Shown: positions 16,784 to 26,771, counted from the first letter of the stretch. The stretch is DNA of 64,000 nt from VXNE01 sp965248075 (GCA_965248075.1 CBDFIL010000003.1:2604001-2668000); one strand, 5' to 3'. A program made the numbers and translations. Notes: generated from the letters alone by a model not told the origin.

Positions 16784-18960
16784 AGATCGCGAACCTGTCT
16801 CGACGGCGGTTCCTGCAGAGCTCCAGCGTCTTCGTGGTCGGCGCGGCCGTGCCGGGCTGTTCGGTCGGCCCGATGCCGTCGCCGGATGCGAGGCTGACGC
16901 CGAACGTGTTTCTCTCGATGGCCGGGGACGGAACGGTCACCATCACCGCCAGCCGGTCCGAGATGGGCCAAGGCATCCGCACGGCGCTCGCACAGATCGT
17001 CGCGGACGAACTGGAGGCGGACTGGAGCCGCGTGACGGTGGTGCAGGCGGTCGGCGATCCGGTCTACGGCGACCAGAACACGGACGGCTCGCAGAGCATC
17101 CGGTTCCTGTTCGACACCCTGCGCAACGCCGGTGCGAGTGCGCGGGAGATGCTGCGCATGGCCGCGGCCAACCAGTGGGGCGTGCCGGTCGCGGAAACCG
17201 CAGCGGCGGACCACAGCGTCACGCATGCGCCCTCGGGCCGCAGCCTCGCCTACGGCGACCTGGTCGCGGCGGCGTCCGAACTGCCCGTTCCGGAGAATCC
17301 GCCGTTCAAGACCCGCGATGCCTACCGCTACATCGGCAAGACCCGGGTCCACGTGGACGCGAGCGACGTGGCCGACGGCAAGGCGACATTCGGGCTCGAC
17401 GTCACGCTGCCCGACATGGCGCATGCCGTCGTGGTTCGGCCGCCGTCCCTCGGCTCGGCCGTCGCGAGCTTCGAGCCGCCGGCCGACGAACCGGGTTTGA
17501 TCGCTGTCGAAACGCTGCCCGGCGTGAGCGGGCTCGGCGGCATGTTCAACCCCGTGGGCGGGGTCGCCATCGTCGCGGACCGGACCTGGACCGCGATCCG
17601 CATCGCCCGGGACCTCGAGGTGCAGTGGACGGAAGGTCCCAACGCCGCATTCGACAGCGGGGAGTTCACCCGTCAACTGCGCGAGAGGGTGCAGACCGAC
17701 GGTGAGCGCCTGTTCGACTCCGGCGACCTCGACGCGGCCTTCGCGGCCGAAGGCACGGAAGTGGAAGCGCTCTACGAAACGCCGTTCCTGTCACACGCGC
17801 CGATGGAGCCGCCGTGTGCGCTGGCAAGCGTGACGGAGGGACGCTGCGAGGTGTGGGCGCCGGTGCAGGATCCGCAGTCCACGCGCGGACTCGTGGCGGG
17901 CTGGCTCGGGTTGGACACGGCCAATGTCACCATCCACGTGACGCTCCTCGGTGGGGCGTTCGGGCGCAAGTCGAAGCCGGACTTCGTGCTCGAGGCGGTG
18001 GAACTCTCGAAGCGGCTCGGCCGCCCGGTGCGGGTGACGTGGACGCGCGAGGACGACATCGGTCACGACTTCTTCCACGCGGCGAGCGCCCAGTACCACA
18101 AGGCGAAGCTCGATGGGGAGGGACGCCCGTCGGCCTGGCTGCAACGCACGGCCTTTCCGACCATCGTCACGACGTTCGACGGGTCGGCGGAGCAGCCGGC
18201 GGACTGGGAACTGGAGATGGGATTCTCCAACCTGCCCTACCGCGTCGGGAGCCAGCGCTACGAATACAGCGGCATCCAGCCTGGCGTGCGGATCGGGTGG
18301 CTGCGCAGCGTGTGCAACATCTTCCACTCGTTCTCGAGCAATATCTTCATCGATGAACTGGCCGCGGCCGCCGGGCGCGATCCGATCGACTATCGGCTCG
18401 ATCTCCTCGGCCCGTCCGGGGTGCTCGAGGTGCCCGGGATGCAGCCGCCGGAAGGCCACGGCCTCGATCTCGCCCGTCTGCGCCACGTCATCGAGCGGGC
18501 GCGCGCCATCTCCAACTGGGACGAACCCAGGGCGGAAGGCAGAGGCGTCGGCTTCGCCGTCCATCACAGCTTCCGCTCCTACGTCGCGACCGTGATGGAG
18601 GTGCAGGCGGGCGAAGGTGGACTGAGTGTCGAACGCGCCCATGTCGTGCTCGACTGCGGCACGTACATCAACCCCGACACCTGCATCGCGCAGATGGAGG
18701 GCGCGGTGGTGTTCGGTCTGTCGCTCGCGCTGCACGGCGAGATCACCATGAGCAACGGCAGCGTCGACCAGGACAACTTCGACGGCTATCCGATGCTCCG
18801 GATGTCACAGAGCCCGGAGATCGCGGTCGAACTGGTGGCTTCGGATGCGTTGCCGGCGGGCGTGGGAGAGCCGGGCGTGCCGCCGATCGCGCCGGCGCTG
18901 GTCAATGCCGTGTACGCGGCGACGGGAGTCCGACACCGGTCGCTGCCGCTGAAGGTCTGA
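16780..18960 (+). CDS. iorB: Isoquinoline 1-oxidoreductase-type large (molybdopterin) subunit, Tat-exported
   Basis: 726 residues. The N-terminus NLSRRRFLQSSSVFVVGAAV is a twin-arginine signal, so the folded cofactor-loaded complex is probably exported to the periplasm. Molybdenum-cofactor landmarks of the IorB branch are present: ASRSEMGQGIRTALAQIVAD, PMEPPCALASV, LLGGAFGRKSKPDFVLEAVE and LPAGVGEPGVPPIAPALVNA, the last holding the active-site Glu (GEPGV). Such enzymes hydroxylate N-heterocycles or oxidise aldehydes with water as oxygen donor; the substrate here is unknown. It is translationally coupled to the 2Fe-2S subunit gene. Maturation factors (XdhC type) are not in the window. Confidence 0.92.
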   Translation: MKIANLSRRRFLQSSSVFVVGAAVPGCSVGPMPSPDARLTPNVFLSMAGDGTVTITASRSEMGQGIRTALAQIVADELEADWSRVTVVQAVGDPVYGDQNTDGSQSIRFLFDTLRNAGASAREMLRMAAANQWGVPVAETAAADHSVTHAPSGRSLAYGDLVAAASELPVPENPPFKTRDAYRYIGKTRVHVDASDVADGKATFGLDVTLPDMAHAVVVRPPSLGSAVASFEPPADEPGLIAVETLPGVSGLGGMFNPVGGVAIVADRTWTAIRIARDLEVQWTEGPNAAFDSGEFTRQLRERVQTDGERLFDSGDLDAAFAAEGTEVEALYETPFLSHAPMEPPCALASVTEGRCEVWAPVQDPQSTRGLVAGWLGLDTANVTIHVTLLGGAFGRKSKPDFVLEAVELSKRLGRPVRVTWTREDDIGHDFFHAASAQYHKAKLDGEGRPSAWLQRTAFPTIVTTFDGSAEQPADWELEMGFSNLPYRVGSQRYEYSGIQPGVRIGWLRSVCNIFHSFSSNIFIDELAAAAGRDPIDYRLDLLGPSGVLEVPGMQPPEGHGLDLARLRHVIERARAISNWDEPRAEGRGVGFAVHHSFRSYVATVMEVQAGEGGLSVERAHVVLDCGTYINPDTCIAQMEGAVVFGLSLALHGEITMSNGSVDQDNFDGYPMLRMSQSPEIAVELVASDALPAGVGEPGVPPIAPALVNAVYAATGVRHRSLPLKV

Positions 18961-18975
18961 GCGCTCGCGGCGTCC

Positions 18976-20142
18976 TTGCCCGAGTCGCGCGCGACTCCGA
19001 CGCGTGCTGTATGGGACGCCCTTGTGGCGTCCCGTCTCGACTTCATGCGCGGTACCGACCTTGCCCGTCGGCTGGGGGCCATGGCCCGGCCGGCCGGTCT
19101 CGCCCTGCACGCCGTCGCCGGGGCGGACTATCCCGAGGACTACGAGGGCGCCGTCTCCATCATGCCGGGCCTGGGCTTCACGCGCATGGCGCTCAAGATG
19201 CAGCTCATCCAGCGCGCCATGCGGCTCGATGACGGCGCCGGCCGGATCGACGGCGCCGGGGCGGAGTTCCTGCGCCGGCGCGTGCTGGAACAGTGTGACG
19301 GCCTCGACGGACTCGAGGACGGGATCGTCAGCCGTCCCGAGTCCTGCGACTTCGACTTCGGCCGGCTGCGCTGTCCGGGCGGCGTGGACACGGGGTCCGA
19401 CTGCTTCTCGAACGCCCAGGTGGCGACTCTCGAGGCGATGCACTCGCCCACGTCGCTGGACTACCGTTTCCGCGGTGGGCTGGACACCCTGCCGGGATAC
19501 ACGATCGCTACGGACTGGACCAGTCCCCTGCTGAATCTCACGGGGGCTGCGCCGGCCCCGGGGGCCGGCCCGGTTCCGGCACTGCCGTTCCCCGGGCTGC
19601 ACGGATTCATCCCGACGGGCCTGCTGAAGTTCCTGGTCGCGAGGGACTCGGGCTTCGACGTGCTGGGCTTCGATCCGCTGCGCCCCGGGGCGCTGCGGGA
19701 GCGGCTCGTGGAGCTTTCCGGGCTGCTGGATCGGGTCGACGCCGACATCGGACGCTTCATGGAGCGCGGCGGCCGGCTCATCCTCCTGCACGGACGCTCC
19801 GACGAGGCCGTGCCGGAGGCGGAGATGGTGCGGTTCTACCGGAACCTCGTACGGCGCGAGGGCCGGCCGGCGGTCGACCGCGCCGTGCGGCTGTACCTCG
19901 TGCCCGGCTTCGCCCACGGCCTGGGCCGGTCCTTCCGGGCCTCCCGGGTGCCGCGGCTGGCGGCGCTGGAAGACTGGGTCGAAAGCGGCGCCGCGCCCGC
20001 CGACCTCGTCGCCCTCGACGCCAACGTCGCGCCGCGGGAACGCAGCCGGCCGGTGTGCCGGTACCCGGCCTGGCCGGCCTACGACGGTACGGGCGATCCG
20101 GACCTGGCGACGAGCTTTAGCTGTGTGGATGGTGCACGATGA
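18976..20142 (+). pseudogene. Tannase/feruloyl-esterase family protein, 5'-truncated
   Basis: Homology to tannases begins around 19123 with ADYPEDYEGAVSIMPGLGFT and runs to the normal end. RGGRLILLHGRSDEAVPEAE holds the catalytic Asp and LYLVPGFAHGLG the catalytic His. The N-terminal third, with the GxSxGG nucleophile, is missing: upstream of 19123 is only unrelated sequence, including a hairpin at 19013-19033. It therefore cannot be an active esterase as it stands. Cys pairs remain (EQCDGLDGLEDGIVSRPESC), typical of the secreted family. Its last ~70 bp belong to a block duplicated at 27020. A second, more degraded copy at 38290-38695 keeps the nucleophile region missing here. Confidence 0.82.
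19013..19033. repeat. Perfect hairpin resembling the 23-bp repeat unit
   Basis: Arms GGGACGCC (19013-19020) and GGCGTCCC (19026-19033) with the loop CTTGT. Loop and arm length match the repeat at 12071 and 47242, but the arm sequence differs with compensating changes on both sides. It lies at the broken 5' edge of the tannase remnant. Confidence 0.6.
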
Positions 20143-20232
20143 GGTGCGGCGTGCGTGGTCGAACGGAGGAAGACAACATGTCGGGTCGATACCGGGGTCG
20201 GGCGACAGGGGCGTTACTGGCCGGGCTGCTCG
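20073..20232 (+). repeat. 160-bp direct repeat, copy 1 (identical to 27020-27179)
   Basis: Covers the last codons of the tannase remnant, the leader and ribosome-binding site (GGAGGAAG) and the first 18 codons of the DUF3604 gene. It is identical base for base to 27020-27179 (offset 6947). Past 20232 the two DUF3604 genes diverge clearly, so this head has been recently exchanged or selected. Confidence 0.95.
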
Positions 20233-22020
20233 CCGCCGGCCTCCCGTGGACAACCTTGGCCGCGGCGGCGGCCGAGGATGGTCCGCATGCGCGCCAGGCG
20301 CTGTTCGGCGACCTGCACGTCCACACGATCAACTCCTTCGACGCCTACGGCTTCGGCGTGCGGGCGACGCCGGACGATGCCTATCGCTACGCGAAAGGGA
20401 AAGCCATCGCCCACATGCTGGGGTACGAGGTGCAGCTCCGCAGCGGGTCGCTCGACTTCTACGGAGTCACCGATCACGCGGTTTACCTCGGCGCCATGCG
20501 GGCGATGCACGACCCGGAGGACCCGCTGCACGCCCACCCGCTCGCCCGGGAGCTGATCGACAATTCCAATCCGGTCTCTCCGAACATCGAGGGACCGTCG
20601 TTTGTCGCCGCCATCGTCAACGGTCGGCGCGTGGCGGGTTTCGACGCCGCGGAAGCGATGCGGTCCGCCTGGCGGCGCACCGTCGATGCCGCCGAGCGCC
20701 ACAATGACCCCGGAACGTTCACGACCTTCATCGGCTACGAGTACACGTCCTCGCCGCAGGGGCAGACCCTGCATCGCAACGTCATCTTCGCCGGCAGCGA
20801 GGTGTCCGCCTTCCCGTTCACCACGGTGGACTCCCAGAACCCGGAGAACCTGTGGCGCTGGATGGACGACCTGCGGGATGCGGGAATCGACGTGCTGGCG
20901 ATTCCGCACAACTCCAACCTGAGCTCCGGCCGGACGTTCGAGCGGGTGGACTGGGCAGGCCGGCCGATCGACGCGGAGTACGCCGCGCGGCCCGTGCGCA
21001 ACGAACCGCTGGCCGAAGTGACCCAGGTCAAGGGCACTTCGGAGACGCATCCCGTCCTGTCGCCGGAGGACGCATGGGCGGGCTTCGAGATCGCGGCGCC
21101 GCGCGGGCCGGAGCACGCGGCCGCAACGGCTCCGGGTTCCTACGCGCGTGACGCGTTGCGCGCCGGGCTGTCGCTCGAGGCGACGGCCGGGGTCAACCCC
21201 TACCGGCTCGGACTGATCGGCTCCAGCGACGGTCACAACGCCTCGAGTCCCGTCGACGAGGACCGCTACTTCGGCAAGCTGGGCCGGTACGACGGCGCGG
21301 CGGGCAAGCGGGGCAGCGTGCCGGCCGACCCGGAGGAAGCCGAGGTCGTCGGCCGCAACTTCCTCGAGTGGAGCGCGGCCGGTCTCGCCGGCGTCTGGGC
21401 GGAGGAAAACACCCGGGCGTCGATCTTCGGCGCTCTGCGCCGCCGGGAGACGTTCGCGACGTCCGGGCCCCGTATCCCGGTGCGCTTTTTCGCCGGTTAC
21501 GGCTACGGCGACGCCCTGGCCGACGACCCCGATGCGGTGCGGCGGGCCTACGCGGGGGGCGTGCCCATGGGCGGCGAGCTCGAGGCCGCCACCGGCAGGA
21601 CGCCCGAGTTCTTCGTCTGGGCGGCACCGGGACCCTGACGAGGCGGCGCTGCAACGCGTGCAGGTGGTCAAGGGCTGGATCTCCGGGGGCGAGACGCACG
21701 AACGCGTCTTCGATGCCGTCTGTGCCGACGGCCTGGCGCCGGACCCCGAGACCCATCGCTGCCCCGACAGCGGCGCCGCCGTCGACCTCGAGGACTGCAC
21801 GCCTTCCGGCGCGCCCGGGGCGGCAGAGTTGCGGGGCCTGTGGCGTGACCCGACTTTCTCCGCGGAGCAGGCTGCCTTCTACTATGTCAGGGTCTTGCAG
21901 AACCCCACCTGCCGCTGGTCCACGTGGGATGCGCTCCGGGCCGGGGTCACCCCCGCCGAGGGCGTGCCCGCGACCATCCAGGAGCGCGCCTGGAGTTCGC
22001 CGATCTGGCTCAAGCCATAG
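20178..22020 (+). pseudogene. DUF3604 protein with one frameshift
   Basis: Starts MSGRYRGRATGALLAGLLAA behind GGAGGAAG, with an ordinary secretory signal ending around TLAAAAAED; there is no lipobox. LFGDLHVHTINSFDAYGFG, GVTDHAVYLGAMRAMHDPED, RHNDPGTFTTFIGYEYTSS, AIPHNSNLSSGRTF, GTSETHPVLSPEDAWAGFE and IGSSDGHNAS are the PHP-like motifs. At 21628 the frame breaks (WAAPGP, stop at 21636). Removing one C from CACCGGGACC restores WAARDPDEAALQRVQVVKGW and leads to the family ending QERAWSSPIWLKP at 22020. Otherwise it is very close to the gene at 27125. Either a one-base assembly insertion or a young pseudogene. The carboxylesterase gene follows 14 bp later. Confidence 0.9.
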
Positions 22021-22034
22021 ACAAGGACCCGTCC

Positions 22035-23756
22035 ATGAATCGCTGCCACGAGATTCTTCTACGGGTCGCGATGCCGGCCTCGATCGCGATGGCCCTGTGC
22101 GGGTGCTCCGAGCAGGGGCCGGGACCTGCCTCCCCGGGGGCCGCCGGGGAGCCGGGGGCCATGGCCGCGCGGGTAACGCAGGAAGTCGAGGTGACCGGCG
22201 GAGTCATCCGGGGCACGGTGGGGCAAGGGGGCATCTTAATGCGAGGGGCGGTCCTCCGGCAGTACCACGGCATCCCCTATGCCGCTGCCCCCGTCGGAGA
22301 CCTGCGCTGGGCGCCGACGGCGCCGGTGACGCCCTGGGAGGGCGTGCTGGACGCGAGCGAACCCGGTCCCATCTGCATACAGCGCACCCGCGCCGGCGTG
22401 GCGTTCTACGATCCTCCGCCGGGTGCGGAGCTGCCGGAGCAGAGCGAGGACTGCCCGACGCTGAACGTCTGGACCGAGGCCGAGCGCCGGGAAGAGCGTC
22501 GCCCGGTGATGGTGTGGATACACGGTGGTGGCTTGCAGGGTGGGTGGGGGTCCGAGCAATCGGGCCGCTTGCTGGCCGGGCATGGCGCCGTTGTCGTGAC
22601 CTTCAACTACCGCCTGGGGCGTCTCGGATTCCTTGCGCATCCCGAGCTGACCGCGGAGAACCCCGACGGCGTTTCCGGCAACCAGGGTTTCCGCGACCAG
22701 ATCCAGGCGCTCGAATGGGTCCGGGACCACATCGCGAAGTTCGGCGGCGACCCGGGCAACGTCACCATCTTCGGGGAGTCCGCCGGCGCCTACAGCGTCT
22801 CCGTCATGCAGGCGAGCCCCCTCGCGCGGGGCCTCTTCCACCGGGCGATCGGGCAGAGCGGCGGCGGCTTTCAGCCCATGTCGCACCGGACCGGAGACCG
22901 CACCTATGCGCCGTCCGCGGAGAAGCTCGGCCTGCGGTTCGCCGCGGCCGTGCTGGAGGCACAGGAAGACCAGTCGCTCGCGGCCCTGCGCGAGGTCCGT
23001 CCCGGCAAGATCCTCGCCACCGCGGAGTCGAGCCTCCTGTTCAACACCTACGAGTTCCTCCCCACCGTGGACGGCGACGTGGTGCCCGACGATGTCGGCG
23101 CGATTTTCGCCGCCGGCCGCCAGGCGGACGTCCCGAGCATGGTCGGGTCCACGGACGACGAGGGCAACGCGCTGATCGCGCACTTCGTTCGGTTCATGGG
23201 GGCCGGGAAATCGGGATTCGCGAAGTTCGCCGGGGCAATGCTCCCCGAGACCCGGGACGCGATCGAGGCGCATTACGCTGCCGCGACCGACTCGGAGGCG
23301 ATGGGATCCTGGGCGCACCTGTTCACGGACCTGACCTTCACCTACCCGATGCGCGCCTGGGCCAGGAGCATGGAGCCGCTCGAGAGCGAGGCCTGGCTGT
23401 ACTGGTTCACCTGGCACCCGCCGATCCCGGAGGCCGATACCTACGGGGCCTTCCACGGTGTGACCCAATCGTACCTGTTCGACGGCCTGGCGCGGTTCCG
23501 CGCGGTGCCGACGGACGCGGACCGGGAGTTCGCGCGGACGCTGGCCGAGACCTGGGTCCGCTTCGCGGCGACCGGGAACCCCAACGGCGGGGAGTTGCCG
23601 GAGTGGCCGGCGTTTACCGCGGAGAACGAGGCTTACCTTGAACTGGGCCCGACGATTCGCGCCGGCGACCATCTGCGCCTCCCGGAGATCGCACTCGTCG
23701 AAAAGGCCTGGGCGGAGCGGCGGCGCGCCAACGCGTCCCCGGCGGGCGGGCCGTGA
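22035..23756 (+). CDS. Type-B carboxylesterase, lipoprotein
   Basis: 573 residues. The start MNRCHEILLRVAMPASIAMA followed by LCGC is a lipoprotein signal. QYHGIPYAAAPVGDLRWAP and EDCPTLNVW are N-terminal family signatures, VMVWIHGGGLQGGWG forms the oxyanion hole, and VTIFGESAGAYSVSVMQASP holds the nucleophile Ser249. The catalytic His is probably in TYGAFHGVTQSYLF. It hydrolyses carboxylic esters outside the cytoplasm; substrate unknown. It lies 14 bp after the DUF3604 gene and reads as one operon with it. The esterase half of the fusion protein at 33207 aligns with it over its whole length, down to the ending EKAWAERR/EKAWDQRR. Start chosen for the signal peptide. Confidence 0.95.
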   Translation: MNRCHEILLRVAMPASIAMALCGCSEQGPGPASPGAAGEPGAMAARVTQEVEVTGGVIRGTVGQGGILMRGAVLRQYHGIPYAAAPVGDLRWAPTAPVTPWEGVLDASEPGPICIQRTRAGVAFYDPPPGAELPEQSEDCPTLNVWTEAERREERRPVMVWIHGGGLQGGWGSEQSGRLLAGHGAVVVTFNYRLGRLGFLAHPELTAENPDGVSGNQGFRDQIQALEWVRDHIAKFGGDPGNVTIFGESAGAYSVSVMQASPLARGLFHRAIGQSGGGFQPMSHRTGDRTYAPSAEKLGLRFAAAVLEAQEDQSLAALREVRPGKILATAESSLLFNTYEFLPTVDGDVVPDDVGAIFAAGRQADVPSMVGSTDDEGNALIAHFVRFMGAGKSGFAKFAGAMLPETRDAIEAHYAAATDSEAMGSWAHLFTDLTFTYPMRAWARSMEPLESEAWLYWFTWHPPIPEADTYGAFHGVTQSYLFDGLARFRAVPTDADREFARTLAETWVRFAATGNPNGGELPEWPAFTAENEAYLELGPTIRAGDHLRLPEIALVEKAWAERRRANASPAGGP

Positions 23757-24004
23757 ATCGGGGTCTGTAGGAAGACTCGCAACCCCGGCCCGCGATGTCG
23801 GCGAGTGTGGCGGCACTTGTCGTATCGTTCGCCGCGGGCGGTGCCGCGCCGCCGCGACCCACGCCCTCTTCCCCCGCATGCCCGTGTGCGATACCCTGCC
23901 TCAACAGCATAGTGCTCTCGCGCCAAGAAAGCGCCAAGACTGTTTTGCGCTTCGGGCAAAGGTGCAAGCACAACTTTCATCAGGCCTGACTGGAGGGGAT
24001 AGTC

Positions 24005-26248
24005 ATGCAGAGTATCGCTCTACGGCTCACCATCACCGCGGCGATCGTCACGCTTGGGGCTCCCCAGGCGGTAGTCGCGCAATCCGAATCCGAATCCGAA
24101 CCTGAATCACGAATGCTGGAAGAAATCGTTGTTACGGCCACCCGTCGCGATGAATCCATGCAGGACGTGCCCATCTCACTGTCGGTTGTCACCGACGACG
24201 ATATCACGGGCACGGGCGCCGTGAACCTCCGGGACGTGGCCAGCCTGGTGCCGAATTTCGTTTTCGGCAACAGCATAAATGAAGTAACCATGGATATCAC
24301 GATCCGTGGCCTCTATACCCAGGTCAATCCCGCTCAGCTCGGGTTTGAGCAGAACGTCAATGTCTATGTCGACGGCGTTTACATGGGCAAGCAGTTTTCC
24401 GCCAACGCGGATCTCGGCGAGACGGAGCGCATTGAGGTTTTACGCGGGCCCCAGGGCACGCTGTTCGGCAAGAACGCCATTGGCGGCGCCATCAACATCG
24501 TCAGCAAGAAACCGGGCAATGAGTTTGAAGGCAATGTCAGCGCCGACTTCGGTAGTCGTGATCTCAATCACTTCAAGGCGACCTTCAACCTCCCGATTAT
24601 CGAAGACAGGCTGGCGCTCCGAGTTTCCGCGGGGGATCGAACCCAGGACGGCTATGTAGAAAACGTCACTCGTCCGAACGATGATCCCGGCAGTCTGGAC
24701 CAAACCAGTGGGCGGATCCAGTTGCGCTATATGGGCGACCGGACCACCGTGGATTTGGCTCATGACTTTTCCAGGGTTAGAACCCAGGACTATTTTCAGG
24801 AGTGGGTCGGGAGAGGTACTGACGTCAATCGCTTCTTCGACGGCAAGAAGCATACCATCAGCAATAATGTCCCTCAGACCTCGGCCGTTGATCTGGCCGG
24901 GACTGCGCTCACCGTGGAGTATGCTTTCGAAAACAACTATACGTTCACGTCCATCAGCGCATGGCGGGAAGACGAGGGATTTTTTCAGACTGACATAGAC
25001 CTCTCGCCCCCCAACCTTTTCGCCTTCTCGACGTTCATGGAACCTGAGCAGTTTACCCAGGAGTTCCGGATTATGTCTCCGTCCGAAGGCACGTTCGATT
25101 TCGTCGCTGGCGTCTATTACATCGATCAGTTTACGCGGGGCCACGACAGGGCGTTTCCCGGCGAAAGGTTCGGTCCGGCACAGGGTGAATTTACCCAGGG
25201 CCGGGACGTTGATGTCGAAGGTGTCTCCGTGTTCGCGCATGGCAACTACCGGTTCAGTGATGCGCTGACGCTCTTTGGCGGTATACGCTACTTGACCGAG
25301 ACGAAAAAATCGATCAGCCATGCGCTCACCTGCCCCACCAATCCCATTACCTGCAGGGCGTTCAGGCTGCCTACCCGTACCGAGCCGCTCGAAGCCCCAG
25401 TGGACCTGGAGACCGATGAGCCCAGTGGGTCCGTCGGTCTGCGTTACAACGTTACCGACAACGTGATGGTGTACGGCAGTGTCGCACGCGGCGTCAAGTC
25501 GGCAGCGGTCAACAACTCGCGCGACCCGGTAGCTGATTACGCGGCCGGAATATTGGTCGCCGACCCGTCGTTCGTCACCAGCTATGAGCTGGGGGTAAAG
25601 GCAAGCCTCATGGATCGGCGGGCCGAGCTGAACTTCGCGGTCTTCGATATGAGCTATACCGATCTGCAGGTGCGGACCAGTTGTGGTACCTGCGGCGCGG
25701 GGGGCCTTCCCGAAATTAGATTCACCAATGCGGCCAGGGCTTCGAGCCGGGGGTTCGAGCTCGAGTTTCATGCACTGGCGACAGACAGTCTGCGGATTAT
25801 GGCCGGTGTTGGTAACATGGAGTCGAAATACGACAAGTTCCCGGGCGCCACCAACACCAAGACGGGTATGACAATCGATGCCTCGGGACTGCATCTGGCG
25901 TATGCACCGGAATGGACGCTGAACGCTGCCCTCGAGCATCGATTGGAGATTGCCGGAGGCATTTTGACCTCGCGACTCGATGTCCAGTATATTGACGACA
26001 GGTATGGGCGCGGTACCGTCGCCAACAATCCCGAGGAGTTGATCCCCAGCCAGAGTCTGGTGCATGGCCGGCTCACCTATCGGCCGCGGAGCGGTGGCTG
26101 GCGAGTAGCGGCATGGGTGAAAAACGCCACCGATGACGACACCCAGGTGCACGCTACTTTTGCGGCAGGAGGATTGGGTGGCCGTGGTGCGCTGGGCCAG
26201 TATCAGCAGCCCCGGACCTACGGTGTGACGCTTGGTTACCAGTTCTGA
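24005..26248 (+). CDS. TonB-dependent outer-membrane receptor
   Basis: 747 residues. A signal peptide (MQSIALRLTITAAIVTLGAP...VVAQ) and a Ser/Glu spacer precede the TonB box EEIVVTATRRDESMQDVPIS. The plug domain contains VASLVPNF, VYVDGVYMGKQ and IEVLRGPQGTLFGKNAIGGA-INIVSKKPG. The barrel ends with the aromatic residue expected for BAM insertion (YGVTLGYQF). It imports an unknown ligand using TonB energy. Ribosome-binding site GGAGGGG, seven bases before the ATG. It follows the esterase after a 248-bp gap in which I see no gene. GC content is lower than in the esterase gene. Its position inside the DUF3604/esterase island suggests that it takes up the island's substrate or products. Confidence 0.95.
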   Translation: MQSIALRLTITAAIVTLGAPQAVVAQSESESEPESRMLEEIVVTATRRDESMQDVPISLSVVTDDDITGTGAVNLRDVASLVPNFVFGNSINEVTMDITIRGLYTQVNPAQLGFEQNVNVYVDGVYMGKQFSANADLGETERIEVLRGPQGTLFGKNAIGGAINIVSKKPGNEFEGNVSADFGSRDLNHFKATFNLPIIEDRLALRVSAGDRTQDGYVENVTRPNDDPGSLDQTSGRIQLRYMGDRTTVDLAHDFSRVRTQDYFQEWVGRGTDVNRFFDGKKHTISNNVPQTSAVDLAGTALTVEYAFENNYTFTSISAWREDEGFFQTDIDLSPPNLFAFSTFMEPEQFTQEFRIMSPSEGTFDFVAGVYYIDQFTRGHDRAFPGERFGPAQGEFTQGRDVDVEGVSVFAHGNYRFSDALTLFGGIRYLTETKKSISHALTCPTNPITCRAFRLPTRTEPLEAPVDLETDEPSGSVGLRYNVTDNVMVYGSVARGVKSAAVNNSRDPVADYAAGILVADPSFVTSYELGVKASLMDRRAELNFAVFDMSYTDLQVRTSCGTCGAGGLPEIRFTNAARASSRGFELEFHALATDSLRIMAGVGNMESKYDKFPGATNTKTGMTIDASGLHLAYAPEWTLNAALEHRLEIAGGILTSRLDVQYIDDRYGRGTVANNPEELIPSQSLVHGRLTYRPRSGGWRVAAWVKNATDDDTQVHATFAAGGLGGRGALGQYQQPRTYGVTLGYQF

Positions 26249-26288
26249 GAAGTGTCGGGCCAGACTTGCAACTGACAGGGAGAACAGC

Positions 26289-26762
26289 GTGGAGAAACTA
26301 GCCGGAGGGGACGCATTCCCCGACGTGACATTGAATATCGCCGGCGGCGGGACGCTCGACGTGCCGGCCGATCTGGAAACGAATCTGACGATCCTGCTGT
26401 TCTACCGGGGCTACTGGTGACCCTTTTGCATCCGGTTGCTGACCGGATACGAGGAACGCCGTGCTGCGTTCGCGGAACAGGGCGTCGGCATCATCGCCGC
26501 GGCCGTCGATAGCGAAGAGAAGACCCTGGGTGTTGCAGAGGGCCTTGGATTCCCCGTCGCCTACGGGGTTACGAGAGATCAGGCAGACCTCCTCGACTCC
26601 TGGTGGGATGAGGGGCGCGACTACATCCAGCCGAGCGAGTTCCTGCTGTCGAGGAGTGGGAAGGTGATGATGTCCTCCTACAGCAACTCACCCATCGGGC
26701 GCATGGATTCGGGCGAGGCGTTGACGTTGATCACGTTTCTGAACGCCCGCAGAAAGGGATAG
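26289..26762 (+). CDS. Redoxin/peroxiredoxin-like protein, probable selenoprotein (in-frame TGA = Sec44)
   Basis: Thioredoxin-fold peroxiredoxin-like protein of 157 residues if TGA at 26418-26420 is read through. Before it: GGDAFPDVTLNIAGGG and LTILLFYRGYW; after it, in the same frame, PFCIRLLTGYEERRAAF and on to VDSEEKTLGVAEGLGFPVAY and FLLSRSGKVMMSSYSNSPIG. Cysteine homologues of this family carry FYRGxWCPFC, so the TGA falls exactly on the catalytic Cys of the CxxC. A 7-bp perfect stem-loop starts ten bases after the TGA, as a bacterial SECIS requires. The GTG start at 26289 has AGGGAG upstream; an ATG at 26232 would overlap the receptor gene. The alternative, a nonsense mutation, is less likely but possible. 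selABCD are not in the window. Confidence 0.75.
26421..26448 (+). promoter_or_regulatory. Candidate bacterial SECIS element
   Basis: Directly after the in-frame TGA. Arms ATCCGGT (26430-26436) and ACCGGAT (26442-26448) pair perfectly around the loop TGCTG. The apical loop begins 16 nt after the TGA and has G at its second position, which agrees with the published bacterial SECIS pattern of a short stem with a G early in the loop. In this role it would recruit SelB with Sec-tRNA. Confidence 0.65.
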
Positions 26763-26771
26763 TCCGCCGCG

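Noticed and set aside
21628..21640. Stop codon in DUF3604 copy 1 as a second selenocysteine site
   Set aside because: The sequence after the TGA is not homologous in that frame. The family sequence continues in a different frame, so this is a frameshift and not a recoded stop.
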